64,000 nt of DNA from Trichoplax sp. H2 (lineage: Eukaryota > Placozoa > Uniplacotomia > Trichoplacea): contig NOWV01000069.1 in assembly GCA_003344405.1 (NCBI GenBank), positions 1 to 64,000 of the forward strand, read 5' to 3'. The position numbers and the translations under genes were made by a program. Shown in pieces: positions 35,843-47,828 of this stretch. Each line of letters opens with the position of its first letter. Position 1 is the stretch's first letter. The notes under the pieces are model-generated. The model was not told the DNA's origin, made no database searches, and saw only the letters and a program-made list of their open reading frames with translations.

Positions 35843-38800
35843 ATGGTTAAATTATCCAAGCAGAAATCAACGTTAGTAACACCTGTTCAAAATTTTCTAT
35901 CTACGGAAATGCCGACGCCAGTCATGCCAGCCATGGCACCGTCTTCAGAAATGATAAATGAAGGCGATAATCCTAGTCAACCTAAAGTTGGCTATAAAGA
36001 AACTAAAATTGGGAATCGATTTCCTTGGTTAAGTAAAGTTGGTTTGTTAAATCAGAATAAAAAAGAGTCTAAAGAAGCAATTGGTTCATTAGTTAGCATT
36101 GGAATAGCGGCAGCGGGAGCCGAAAGTTTTGGCGATATTTATGAGGTATCTTATTTTACAGTCATTTTCATAGATACAACAACATTTAAAAATTACTTTA
36201 ATTTTCAACGAAAAGAATCAGTTTTACTTTTCATAACTGATCATAATTTCTATTAAAACTATCCTTTTTAACTTATACTAAAGCTGCTGGACTCTATATA
36301 CTAGACTAGGTTTTAAAACGATATGAAAGTTAATTCTATTCACTTAATAGCATGTTCATTTATAAAAAGCAAGAGATAAGTTTGATAATTATAAGAGATC
36401 TTTTAATGCTACCCGTACAGTGTACACTTACCATTCCTTAACTTTTAATACTGTTTCATCCTATTTCGAAATACTTCAATTCTTCCGCATACAGTAGTAC
36501 CTTTAATGGGTGCATGACTGTGATATGCACATCTGTCATATTCTTTCTATCAAATTGCCTATAATTAAATAATCAATGAAAGCTTAAAACGAGATCTACG
36601 TCTTGCAAGACTATTATAATCTATTTGTTAAAGGCAAATCAAATGAAGACTAGTAAAAAGCTCGACCTGAATAGCTACATTTTAAAATATTACTTTATTT
36701 CACTTAGGCTGCAAGATTAGGTTATGTTGATGATTTAATCTCCATGCTACAAGTTTCGTATTACAAAGAAAGAATTAATTATCCAGATAAAGATAATTAC
36801 ACCCTGATGCATTATGCTGCCCGGCATAATAATGACCAAGTAGTTGGGTGCTTGATAAAGCATGGAGCAGGTAAACTTCATAGATTTTTGTGCGCCGTTA
36901 TGTTCAATGCAGACTAGTTGAAATAATTCTTGCAATATTTAAAGCTATTTAATTTATAGCTGCGGCCTTCAATACGTATTTTCATTCAAATTAGATGTTA
37001 ATGCAAAAGGAGGTCGAGATTTAGTTAGTCCACTTCACTTGGCTGCGCAACATAATGCCTACCAATCTGCTGAAGTTTTATTAATGCATGATGCCGCTAT
37101 TGACGCTGAAGATAAGAATAAATCGACTCCATTACATCGTAGCTGCCAATATAACAATGTGAAAATATCGCAGGTAAGTATAATTATTTTACTAAACGAG
37201 CCTCACTGCATCTATACCTAATATGCACTTATTATATAAAAGTGCTCCCGTTAATATTTCGAATTTCAGTAACGGTTAGGTTATTAAGTTGAAACACGAT
37301 TAAATTAAATCCATTTTTATTTAAATGATTTATGAAAGAGATTTTTTCGATGTACTTATTCATTAAAATTGCAAAGGAGGCAGCAAATTGTAGCATATAG
37401 TTACCAATAGTGATTCCTCTCCAATATTTTTCGTATAACATCAAGTTCGTATTTTTCTTCGTCGACAAAGTCTAGCTAACCTGTAAACACTACTAAATCT
37501 GCCTTAATAGTACTGTATATCGATGCAGGTATTGTAAGGAAGTGGTGGAAAATATACAGTAATCAATTAAATAATTTGGGAGAACAGCCTATATTACTAT
37601 AAAAGCTATCCATATTTGCATACCCTAGATTAAATACTTTCAGATGTTATTATGTGAATGACGTATTGCCATAAAAATAGCTATGATGACTAATTAAAAA
37701 TCGACCATATTCTACAGCTGATATTACTGGAAGCACGAAGGCAAGGCAGGGCAAAATCGATTGTCAACCGACCTAATAACGAAAATACTTGCCCTTTACA
37801 TTGCGCTGCTTTCTATGGAAGCAGAGAAGCTTGCGATGCTTTAGTAAGTCCAATAATTCATGGCCTAGATATTTGGTAGTAATAGTAATGAGCTAGTTGA
37901 CATCAAGTTATTAGAATTGAAATGCTTCTAATTGTCGTTTGAAGTCATTTCATTTTGCTTCATTTATTAAACTATTTAAAATTTTTATCGTAAATTCTTA
38001 ATCATCTTAACTCTTAACCCACTATGTAAATCTATAATATTTAGGTTTATCATGGTGCCAATATGTCAAAGAAAGATGCTTGCAGTAAAACAGCTATTCA
38101 TATCGCTACAATGGCTAAAAACATTGAGGTTGCACAGTATCTGATGAATCATGGTAAGATGCATCCTATTGTTAGTCATATAGAAAAAATTTATTCTTGA
38201 TTATGATCTCAGCCTAAATTGTTTTGTTATCACTTGGCATAGCCAAAATGTCCGGCAAGCTCTCTTATATGAGAATCATAGATCAGAATGGATATACACC
38301 ACTCCATATTGCCGTAGATTCCGGAAGTTTAGAGGTAATCCTTTATACTGAAAAGCGACTTGAAAATTACCTGTATTTCACACTAGATTATTTACTACCA
38401 CATCTACTATAATAGTAACGTCTAAATAGTAATCTAGTAAGTTATGCATATGATACTGTAATCACATCTTCTCTCTGTGATGCGCTATATGCTCCGAACT
38501 GTAAATCCAATGTAAATAAATTTCATACAAGCAACTAATTGATAAACAGAATAAATTTTATTTATTATAATTATTTTAAAACTGATAAAGAAAAGAAAAT
38601 TCTTAATATTAAGTTTCTGTTTGCTTTTAGCTGACCGAGTTATGTCTTAAATATGATGCAAGTGTAGAAGACCAAACGGTTAGTTACTAGCGATGCTAGG
38701 CTAACATGTATAGTCTAGATTGCTTAGTCCTTTCTTTTATAGCAGTGGCAAATACAAACTCTTCAAAGTCAGCGAAGCGAATAACATTCGATCCATATTT

Positions 38801-41800
38801 TTTACAGTATGAGATGCTAACGCCAATCCATCTTGCCTGTGTTAATGGATTCAGCAAGATTGCTGAATTACTTATTAAACACGGATGCAATGTTAATGCT
38901 ATGGACAATCGCGGCAGGAACGCATTCCATAAAGCAGCAATAAGTAACAATACTGAAATTATTCGGCTAATCCATCAAAACGTACTTTAATTAATATAAA
39001 TGCATAAAGGCAATCTTACCTTTTATTTTATTACAATCGTAATATAAAGAATCGGGATCACTGATCCATAACTTTCTTCTTGTCCTTCAGGGTGGCTATA
39101 TTGAGGCTTCAGATAGTGATCTATATACGCCTCTCCTAGCAGCTGCTTATCATGGCTGCAAGGAATCTCTTCAACATTTGATAAATTGCAAAGCTAATCT
39201 ATTCGCTCGACATATTAATGGAAGAAATGTTTTGCATATTGTAGCTGAACGTAATCATGGTGATATAATGAGATATTTAATTGAGGTAGTTAACTCTAAT
39301 TTGTGTTATATCTATAGATGGATTGAGTCATTTAACGTATTAAATAAGGAAGATAATTATTGCTTAATTTTTTAATCACGATTATTGTGTCAATTTCTTG
39401 CAGCATGGTGGAGAAATGTTAATAAATTGTCCTGATGATGATGGAATTATGCCAATCTTTGCTGCAGCCCATGCAGGTGCCATCGCTGTAAGTTATTTAT
39501 TCGGTTTAGTCAAATTACAAACTAATCCGAAATCTTATTATCAGTCTATTTACTACATTTCACTAATAACTTTATCAAAGTGAATGGAAGCAACAGATTC
39601 CGCAAACATGTTCTTCGATTTATCTCATTCCTAGCCTTGTTTTATTTCAGACAATAAACGTATTGAAGGAATATTCAGCTCGTACTGATTTATTTGACAA
39701 TAATAATAATTCCATGATTCACGTTGCGACGAAAAATAATCATCGGGATACTGTGTTTTACATACTAAAACATATCACGCAAGAGGTTAACTTACGTAAT
39801 AATTACGGGCAAAAGCCAATCCATGTAGCAGCCATAAATGGTCACGATAGAGTGTTGACTCTTCTAATTAAGTACAGATCAGATCTGGATAGCCGGTAAG
39901 GGCGCAAAATCATAAAGGCTGATTACTTTATTTTAGCCGTACGGCGATTAGATTATGATTCTGCACTGCAGAGCATTGCCTAGACCTAAAGAGTTTACTG
40001 TATAATATTTAAATGTTATAAGGGAAAATTGGAAACTATTAATTGTACAACGGAGTAGACTTTGCAAACTATTAATTGAAAAAATTTATTAATTGTGCAG
40101 TAAAGTAGAATTTAGAAACTAAGAATGAAACGGCTTAGTAAATGATACCTTGTCATTTTCGCCCTAATTGCTCATATCATGCAATCCGAATTTTTAACTG
40201 CAATATTGCTAATTCCTAACGTTATAGGGATAACTTTTCTTACTCGCCGTTACATTATGCCGCACGCGGTGGCTTTCTATCGACGGCTAAACTATTAATT
40301 GAAAACGATGCCAAAATTGATGTAACGGATAAAAGTGGGGTAAGTATTGAATTAAAATCGTCTATATTCATCTTTTTCTAGAAGCTATTCCTATATTTTC
40401 AACAATTAAAATAGTAACAATCCAATTCAAAAAAATTAGATGAATTGATACTTGCTAATTTCTGATTCAGAACACTCCTTTGCATCTTGCTTGTGCCAAT
40501 AGCTTTACAGATTTAGCTAATTTATTAATTGATCATAACGCTGATCCAACGTTAACTAATTATCGTGGTCAAAACTGTCTGGATATTTGCATTGAGAGCA
40601 ATCAGTCTGAATTAGGGTCAATAATAGTCAAGAGTAAATAGTAAGTTGTCTGTCAAATTTATATTACACAGTTGTTTTACTGATAAAATAGATACCCATA
40701 CGTCTAATCACGAGTTGATTAATTCTAGTGGCGAAAAAGTTATGGAAAATAGAGCTTATGATGGTTATTCACCAATGAAAAGACTGATTGAAAGATTACC
40801 AGCTGTTGCTAAGGTCAGTAAATTTACTAATGAAAGTTTCTGTTACTTATAAACTGACATACAGATTTTAGCTCATAAGCTCCTCAAAGTTTGCGTTACA
40901 TTCTTGGCTATTTAACAGGATGCTTTAGATAAATGCGTTATTCTTTCGAAAAATACTATGAACGATTCTAAACAGGTTGATTGAAAATTCTAATAGATTT
41001 TGTCATAATTGTAATTGGTATTTTAAGAAAGATTCCTTTGAAAATTTAGGTAACATTTGATTTTCGTTACTTGGAGAGCTCTCCAGAAGATAAGCAACTC
41101 AAAGAAGTCAAAGATAAATATTTAGCTGTAAAGGTAAAGCTTTTGTCTTAAAAAGACTGTTATAGTGATAGCTTAATTATGCATTGCAAATCTCTTAAAG
41201 ATCGTTTATGCTGATAATGGTGTTATTTAAATCTAGAGTATGTTAAAGTATGAACGAAACGAATTAATGAGACATCCAGTGGTAGCAGCATATCGGCATT
41301 TTAAGTGGTATGTATGTTTTAATTTAAGAATACCCTCTTTAAATCTATAACACTACCCTGAATGAATAATAGGATACTAAATTTTAAAATATGATCGCAT
41401 CAATCTTTTAGGAATGCCATTATGAAATATATCTACTACGGAGATTTACTGCTTAAAATTATATTTCTTCTTGGAGTCGTTATTCCCATAACTCTAAACG
41501 CTCGTGATTACTTAAACTACCGGATTGAAGAAGTTAATAAGGATCCTAACTTAACATCAGCTAATATCTACCAAGGATATTTTGTAAGCAAAATCGTAAA
41601 GTAAATGATAAACAATTCAAAATATTAAATACATTCTATAGCAGATTACCAGAACGAAAAGGCTGAGTAGCACAATCATGATTTTCCTTCGCTAATATAT
41701 ATAGATATACTTCCTATCAGCTCGAGCATTATTGTAGTAATACATAATCATATCATTTATTAACACATTATAATTATTAATCAGACATTATCTAATTTTA

Positions 41801-44246
41801 AAAGATTTTCATACATAATCCAATAAGTGCTTCTATACTTTTGATTTCTCATATTCTTACTTCGTTGTAATAACTACCGTAGCTGATATTGAGTTAAACC
41901 TTAACCGCAATCTCATTAAATTTGCCATTAATCAACAACCTGGAAAGAGACCATATCACTTATTTTTTATTCGTTGTCTAGTTTATCAAAATATAATTAT
42001 TAATCAAATATTGTCTCATTGTAAAAGAGTTCGCATATAATTAATTAAACGCCTGTATTCTCTTGATTTTTCATATTCTTACTTTAAATTCACTAATTGA
42101 TATTAAGTCAAGTTTTTGCTTCAGTTTCATTTAATAAAGTGTCTTCAACATTAGGACATAAAAACTGGAGCTTCCTTGTAAGCTTCACTCTATTATATAA
42201 ATCAATTTCGTCTCATAACTACCGAGGATTATCTATTTTAACTTTATGCTAATTTGAAACTTTACTATATGCCATTGAATCTGTAATTTGTCAAAATTTT
42301 AGAAAATGGTTCTATCATTCATGCGTTTTATTTTCATGCCTAGATTAACCAAATGATCGTAGAAAGAAATATTATCGTATTTTTAGCCGTTTGCATTGCA
42401 TTATCTTCGCACTTGGCTTTACTTCTATCTAGTGTAAGTAAATTTTATAATGGTTTCGATTAAGTGTACTAATTACTGTATTGTCATCGCTAGTTGCTGT
42501 AAATATACAGTAGTCATAATTAAAATTTTAATGTATAGATATTTGTTGAGTAACAATATATACTTCTTATTTAGGTATATCAGTATAATCTTCAACATAT
42601 ATACTAAATCTTCCAATATTTCTTTCAGCCCAAATTATTTTTTAAGTCCGGGTTATTCATGCTATGGCAAATTGTGATCGAAGGATTTACATTATTTTAT
42701 TGCATGCCATTCGATATGCCAGTCTTTCCTCTATCAATTCAAGTCGGTGCCATGATTGTTTTGCTCCTATTGATAACTTTTATGTTTAATTTAAGAAGGT
42801 AATAAAACTAGAACTTATCAAGTTATGCAAATTGTAAGATTTCACAGGATATAAAATTTTATCCTGATATAATTTTAAAGGTGATGAGTTAAGTTAGAAC
42901 TCTTACTTAGTAAGACTAATCACAACTCATATTTTTAAGGGCTTACGGCATTGGAATCTATCTGTCTATGTTTTTTACCATTATTAAAACTATCCTAAAG
43001 GCATCCATTACTATCTATCTCTTCATTTTCGCCTTTGCGTTAGCCTTTTACATGCTCTTAACTGATATGGTAAGTCTTAATTCATACAATTCCATCAAGC
43101 TCTACGGTAAAGATCATGTATAGTTCTTATGATTTCTTCTATTTTTAACCTGATTATTTAGCCTATGTTTAGTGAATTCCATTTCGCAATCTTTCGCGTA
43201 ATGACTATGATGGCGGGAGACATTAGTTTCGAAGAAGTGTTTAATTATATGCGAGAAAATAATCGAATGCAAACGGCTGGAACGGTCTTTGCTGTCATTA
43301 CTTTAGTAGTTATATTCATCAACATTGCATTCGCCAATCTCTTAGTAAGTTATCCATTAGCTAATAGTAAATATTGTGTTTCTTATTTACGATCGCATAA
43401 AACTGCTAGTTCGAGACAATTATAAATTGAAACATTCGTAATTACGGTAATGAAACAGTGCTTATGAGTTAAGTAAATTTGAATAAATAATAATATGTTT
43501 AAGTCCTTCTCACGATCATATTTTTCTCCAGGTCGGCTTAGCTGTCGGTGATATCGCTAAAGTTCGACAAAGTGCCGATTTGGCTATTATTCGAATGGAT
43601 ATTAAATTTATCCTTGATCTCCAGCATTATCATTTCCCTAGCTGTGTTAGAAATAAATTGTATAAACCATCTCTTATTCTACATGTGGATAACAATTCTA
43701 AATTGTTCGAAAGGGTATAAATTGATTTAGCTTAGCATTAGCTGCATGTTATTTTATGTTATAAATGCAAGATGAATTAATTGTTACATTATTACTAATT
43801 CATTTATGATCATATCATTACGGTAGAGAGACTGGAACAAGCTAACTGCAATTTTGGATTTATCCAAAGATAGCCAAGAATCAAACGATAATCAGGAATT
43901 AGATATAAAGACTTTGCATAAGGAAGTTACTAGGCAGCAACTAGAGTAAGTGGATCAGAATTAGGATACAGTGGTATCCTATATTTTAATTACGGCACCC
44001 CAACTATTTATCAGGACCTACAATAATGTATATTCTTAAAAGTTTACCCCTTGGAACTATTGAATTTATTTAAGAATTTTAAATACGAATTTTATTTCAT
44101 TTCTTTCTTTAATTTGTAGTGTTCAACATGTTGCTAACCTGGTGCAAGAGACGAAAACAGAAATGATTTCTCGATTCATTATTATGGAAAGCAAAGTGAA
44201 CAAGATATTAACCGTTCAGTCTGCTTTCGATACCAATAGTCAGTAG
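35843..44246 (+). CDS. Gene 3: TRPA1-like channel, 25 exons, 1156 residues, GDI pore
   Basis: Exons: 35843-36145, 36708-36870, 36995-37173, 37718-37843, 38045-38153, 38243-38334, 38631-38678, 38808-38981, 39091-39285, 39404-39487, 39651-39895, 40228-40339, 40471-40640, 40729-40813, 40919-40975, 41050-41133, 41237-41307, 41412-41583, 42344-42433, 42629-42798, 42940-43069, 43162-43344, 43532-43714, 43827-43945, 44120-44246. All are GT-AG and in phase. Residues 1-101 are Pro/Ser/Lys-rich and end in GSLVSIGIAAAGAE. Then come 16 ankyrin repeats to about residue 666, the linker with Cys701 (human C641-equivalent) and Lys765 (K710-equivalent), S1 from about 767, S2 824-853, S3-S4 854-910, S5 to 953, and pore plus S6 954-1014 with Gly972-Asp973. 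VGLAVGDIAKV follows. An NLT sequon lies in the S1-S2 loop. Exon 20 is 170 nt, shared with gene 4, against 143 nt in genes 0-2. AATAAA lies 195 bases after the stop. Confidence 0.92.
41765..42145. repeat. Tandem duplication in gene 3 intron 18
   Basis: About 41765-41935 recurs at about 41985-42145. Shared words in order are 'ataattattaatca', 'attgtct/attatct', 'aaaaga.tt', 'cataat', 'cttttgattt/cttgattttt', 'catattcttact' and 'tgatatt.agt'. The rest of the 760-base intron holds no coding frame of note. Confidence 0.55.
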
Positions 44247-44440
44247 ACAGAAAGAAAGTAACACCTAATTCATAAATATCAATTCTAGTATCCGCTAGTA
44301 CGTCCAAATACCCATACTTTGATCAATTCAACTTTGTGATAGCAGTAGGGTCACTACTTTCTACTATATTTTAATTTAATATTTAACCGAATAATTTATA
44401 TTTATACCAATCCTCTAACATGGCTCTTGACATTAATTAG

Positions 44441-44446
44441 AATAAA
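44441..44446 (+). terminator. Probable poly(A) signal of gene 3
   Basis: AATAAA followed by ATTTGCG, 195 bases after the gene 3 TAG and the first such hexamer downstream. There is no other evidence for the transcript end. Confidence 0.4.
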
Positions 44447-44869
44447 ATTTGCGAAATAGTGAGAAAATCTTTTGACACGGTATGTAAATTGGATAATATC
44501 CATATTTTTTTAAATCGGCAGTTTTCACTTGTAACTTTAAAATTTGATTATGTAGAGTAGTTTCTTGAAAACAGCATTGCAAACCCGGATATATGCAGCT
44601 ATTATCAAATTTTTGGAGAGTATAAGTAACGATGTAGGATTAACCATATAAATTTATTACCTCTGGGCGACGAATAGATTAAGACTTTCGTAAATTCTGT
44701 ACTTTTCAATCGTATATTAATAATAATTTATAGAAATGATAAATAATTTAATTTAAAAACCTAGAGCTATATATAGCATGCTAACTAGTTTCTTACATAG
44801 GCAGTAAGCAGACTATGTATGTATCTCATATTCCCTGCCTATCTTACTGATCTTACTGAAAATAAAATA

Positions 44870-45745
44870 AAAGATCTCGAATGTAAGAATCTAGCACTTC
44901 TTGCACATTTAATGATCGCATAGTAATTTCAGTACCTTCACATCCACACAGTAAAACAGTTTTAAATAGCGATGTTGTTAACTTATAAGGATACTTTATT
45001 CCAAAAGCTAGAATAATTTTTTATGTGAGTATCACGTGAAGATAATTTTTAGACTGTACCGTAACTAAGCATTGCCTTAAATAATGTTTAAAATATCTAT
45101 AAAGTATTCAATCGATATTGTTAGATTACAAAAATATTTTATTCCAAAAAGCTAAAATAATTTTATAAGAAAGAATTACATAAAGATGGTTGTTTAGAGC
45201 GTTACTAAATATTACTATAAGTTATGCGCATATAATCATAAAGTACTCAATGGATGTTATAAGGTTACAAAAATACTTTATTCCAAAAACTAGAATAATC
45301 TTTGATATGAGGATCACATAAGGACGATTCTCAGAAGGTAACTAATTAATTATTTAAGAGCATGATCCTCATATATCTATAAATTTTTAAAACTTTAGCT
45401 AAGTAAAGCTATAGCTGAATCTTATCTGAGTTTTAGACATAGTTCAAATTAAGTACACATTATATAATTCCATGGTTATCACTATGGCCTGTTATACACA
45501 TTCCTTAAGTTGTCTTTTAAATGAATTTGATCTTAGCATGACAATAGCGGTAATCGGTTAAAATTTGAATGGAAAATATATGGTAAAACTTTTTTGGCGT
45601 GAAAATTAATATTTTAAAATTATAACGGCCAGCCCTATACACTAACTATTTACACTTATTATGCCGTTTACATTATTAATAACTCTGGCTTGAGAACAAT
45701 AAATTTAATTGACGGTTTATAACAGAATTAGATATTGTCAAAAAA
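44870..45745. repeat. Spacer block duplicated at 63340-64000
   Basis: The sequence downstream of gene 3 aligns with the last 650 bases of the window, for example 'tttattccaaaa.ctagaataat', 'gtagctaagtaaa.ctatagc.gaat.ttatctgagttttagac', 'ggcctgttatacac.ttcct.aagtt.tcttttaaat' and 'acaataaatttaattgac'. It is therefore part of a segmental duplication that also carried gene exons. Confidence 0.8.
44991..45400. repeat. Three tandem units of about 140 bp
   Basis: Units start at about 44991, 45134 and 45273, each with 'ata.tttattccaaaa.cta.aataat' followed by 'a.atcaca..aagatga/acgatt', and preceded by 'aaagta.tcaat.gat.tt..a..ttacaaaa'. The duplicated spacer at 63550 carries only one unit, so the array expanded here or contracted there. 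Confidence 0.7.
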
Positions 45746-46987
45746 ACAGCTTCGCGACAAAGTCTATTTAAATAAGAATCTCGAAATTTCTGAAGTATCC
45801 GGATTCAACATCCCTAAACTACTCATAAGAGCTAAGGCACTTTTACCTTTACGTTATAATACTAGAGAACTGATTTTACGCAACGATCAGCCGAGCTTAT
45901 ATACCTTTCGGTAGTGATTAATGTTGATGAATCATCTTACAACAGCAATTATTGGTATGGACGTTTACTGACTGATTTTACATAATCGAGCTACAATGAG
46001 GCCACTCATAGAGTCATTTTAGTACACCTACACATTACCGTTAGTCGTAATTACAGTTATAAGGGCTTATACTGCATTCAATTGCTACATAAGAACTGTA
46101 TACAGTGCAATACATAATTTCCTGTAATATATTATAACTTCATTGATTCCAACTGTAGGAAACTAATTGTGATCGCCATATATAATTATTGAGGTCGCTA
46201 CGTTTAGTCATTTAATTCTCCACAACAGTTCACATCGTGACAGACATACATTGGAAATGATACGTTAATGTCTGGTAGTAAATTATACGTAAATTATTTC
46301 ATTGTCACGCAATTATGATATTTATATTTAGGACAAGCTAGTATTTAAATAAGCGGCTCTTTTAGGTTAATAGTTATAAAACGTTCTAAAATTATTAGAA
46401 ATCAATTCTTATTTCTCTCTTTTCTACAATATAAGAGTAATTTTTACTTATTATACAAGTATATTTACTAGCCTTCTCGTTGCGGATAATTCAAATTCTA
46501 ATTAGTTCTTTTGATATTTATCTTCATTGATAATATAATTCACAATTTATTGCTGCACTCGAACTTTTTGAGCCATTCTACTTTTTATTCTTCTATAATA
46601 AACAAAGCCAGTAACAAGTTTCGCTGTTATCTTGAAATGTAACAACCGGAAGAAGTAACGAGAAATAATAGTGCGTTTAAATTAAGTTTACAAAACAGTA
46701 TCTCATTATAATACTATACGAGTATAATATAGTATTAGGCTTAAAAGCCTTTAAATTTAACTGCATAGCCATTCATGAAGTAGAAATCCCAAGTTACGAT
46801 TCTTTAGTAAATTAGCCTGACATTTTACAAAATATGATAGAAGAAAATCTGAAATTATGGTGCATATATATAGTTGAAAGACGGCTGTTTATTATAATTC
46901 TAGTCAATTGAATAAAGGCTGTGTTTCTTATTCTGTAGACGTAGCAAATATTTGTTACATAGTAACATCTGAAAGTGAAATTGCTAA

Positions 46988-47480
46988 TACACTAATAAAT
47001 AATTCATAACTTAAAATAATGTAAATGCCCTTTCATTAGATTAAAAATTAATCTATATTCGAATTTAAATTGAAAAATTTTTGTTTAAATAGATGCTATA
47101 AAGTATCGTAATATTAAAAAATATACCTATAATTTCATGTATATTCAATGATGCGTATTTCACATAGTTACTATATACCGTCCCTAATCAATCGATTTTT
47201 ATAAACGATGGCATACCAGGTATTAACATCTAAAGAAGGAGTTAACGACATACTAATTAATATTTTATACATAAAGTACTGTAAGTACCCTATCAATAAA
47301 TTACAAATTAATCTATAGACGGATTAAACTGGAAAGTTTTGTTTCTGTAGATGTTAAATAGTACGTCAGTATTAAAGGTGTATGGTAATTTCCGTTATAT
47401 TCACTGATACACATTTCACATGTTTACTACATACCATATCGATCGATTGTAACCTATACTACATATAAAGGTGGTAATTA
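46988..47480. repeat. Two tandem copies of a spacer unit of about 250 bp
   Basis: About 46988-47230 recurs at about 47248-47480. Shared words in order are 'actaat.aata.ttcata', 'aattaatctata', 'aaattgaaa..tttttgttt', 'tagatg.ta.a.agta', 'ttccgttatattca.tgat', 'catttcacata/g.ttacta.ataccgt' and 'gtaat'. Diverged, with no coding content. Confidence 0.6.
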
Positions 47481-47828
47481 TGGTAATTTTCCTGGAATTC
47501 GCACTTCTTTCGACGGGCTAGATAAAAACAATTGAATTAATTACTAAACAGTACCACCGTATTTGGAATGTAGAACATTAGAAATTGAATTTTAACGGGC
47601 GTGCTCAAATACGTCCTGATACTTTGGTATAATAATAAAATAATCGGTAAGCTGATTAAAGTCGGATCGAACACCTGCCCTTTTCTACTTATTCTGACCA
47701 ATAAACTACAAAATTATTCTCATTTTCAAATTTAAGATTGATTTTAATTAATTGTAAATCATTTTAAACTTCACATCACCTTTACAAATTAAAACTGGGG
47801 ACAATTGCTTACGATCCATTTAGAATAA

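Larger units (their letters stand above)
44247..47828. other. Intergenic spacer between gene 3 and gene 4
   Basis: It holds the gene 3 3' UTR, a block (44870-45745) that is repeated after the pseudogene at the right end of the window, a tandem triplication inside that block, and a two-copy tandem repeat at 46988-47480. Nothing gene-like was seen in 45750-46980. Confidence 0.65.
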
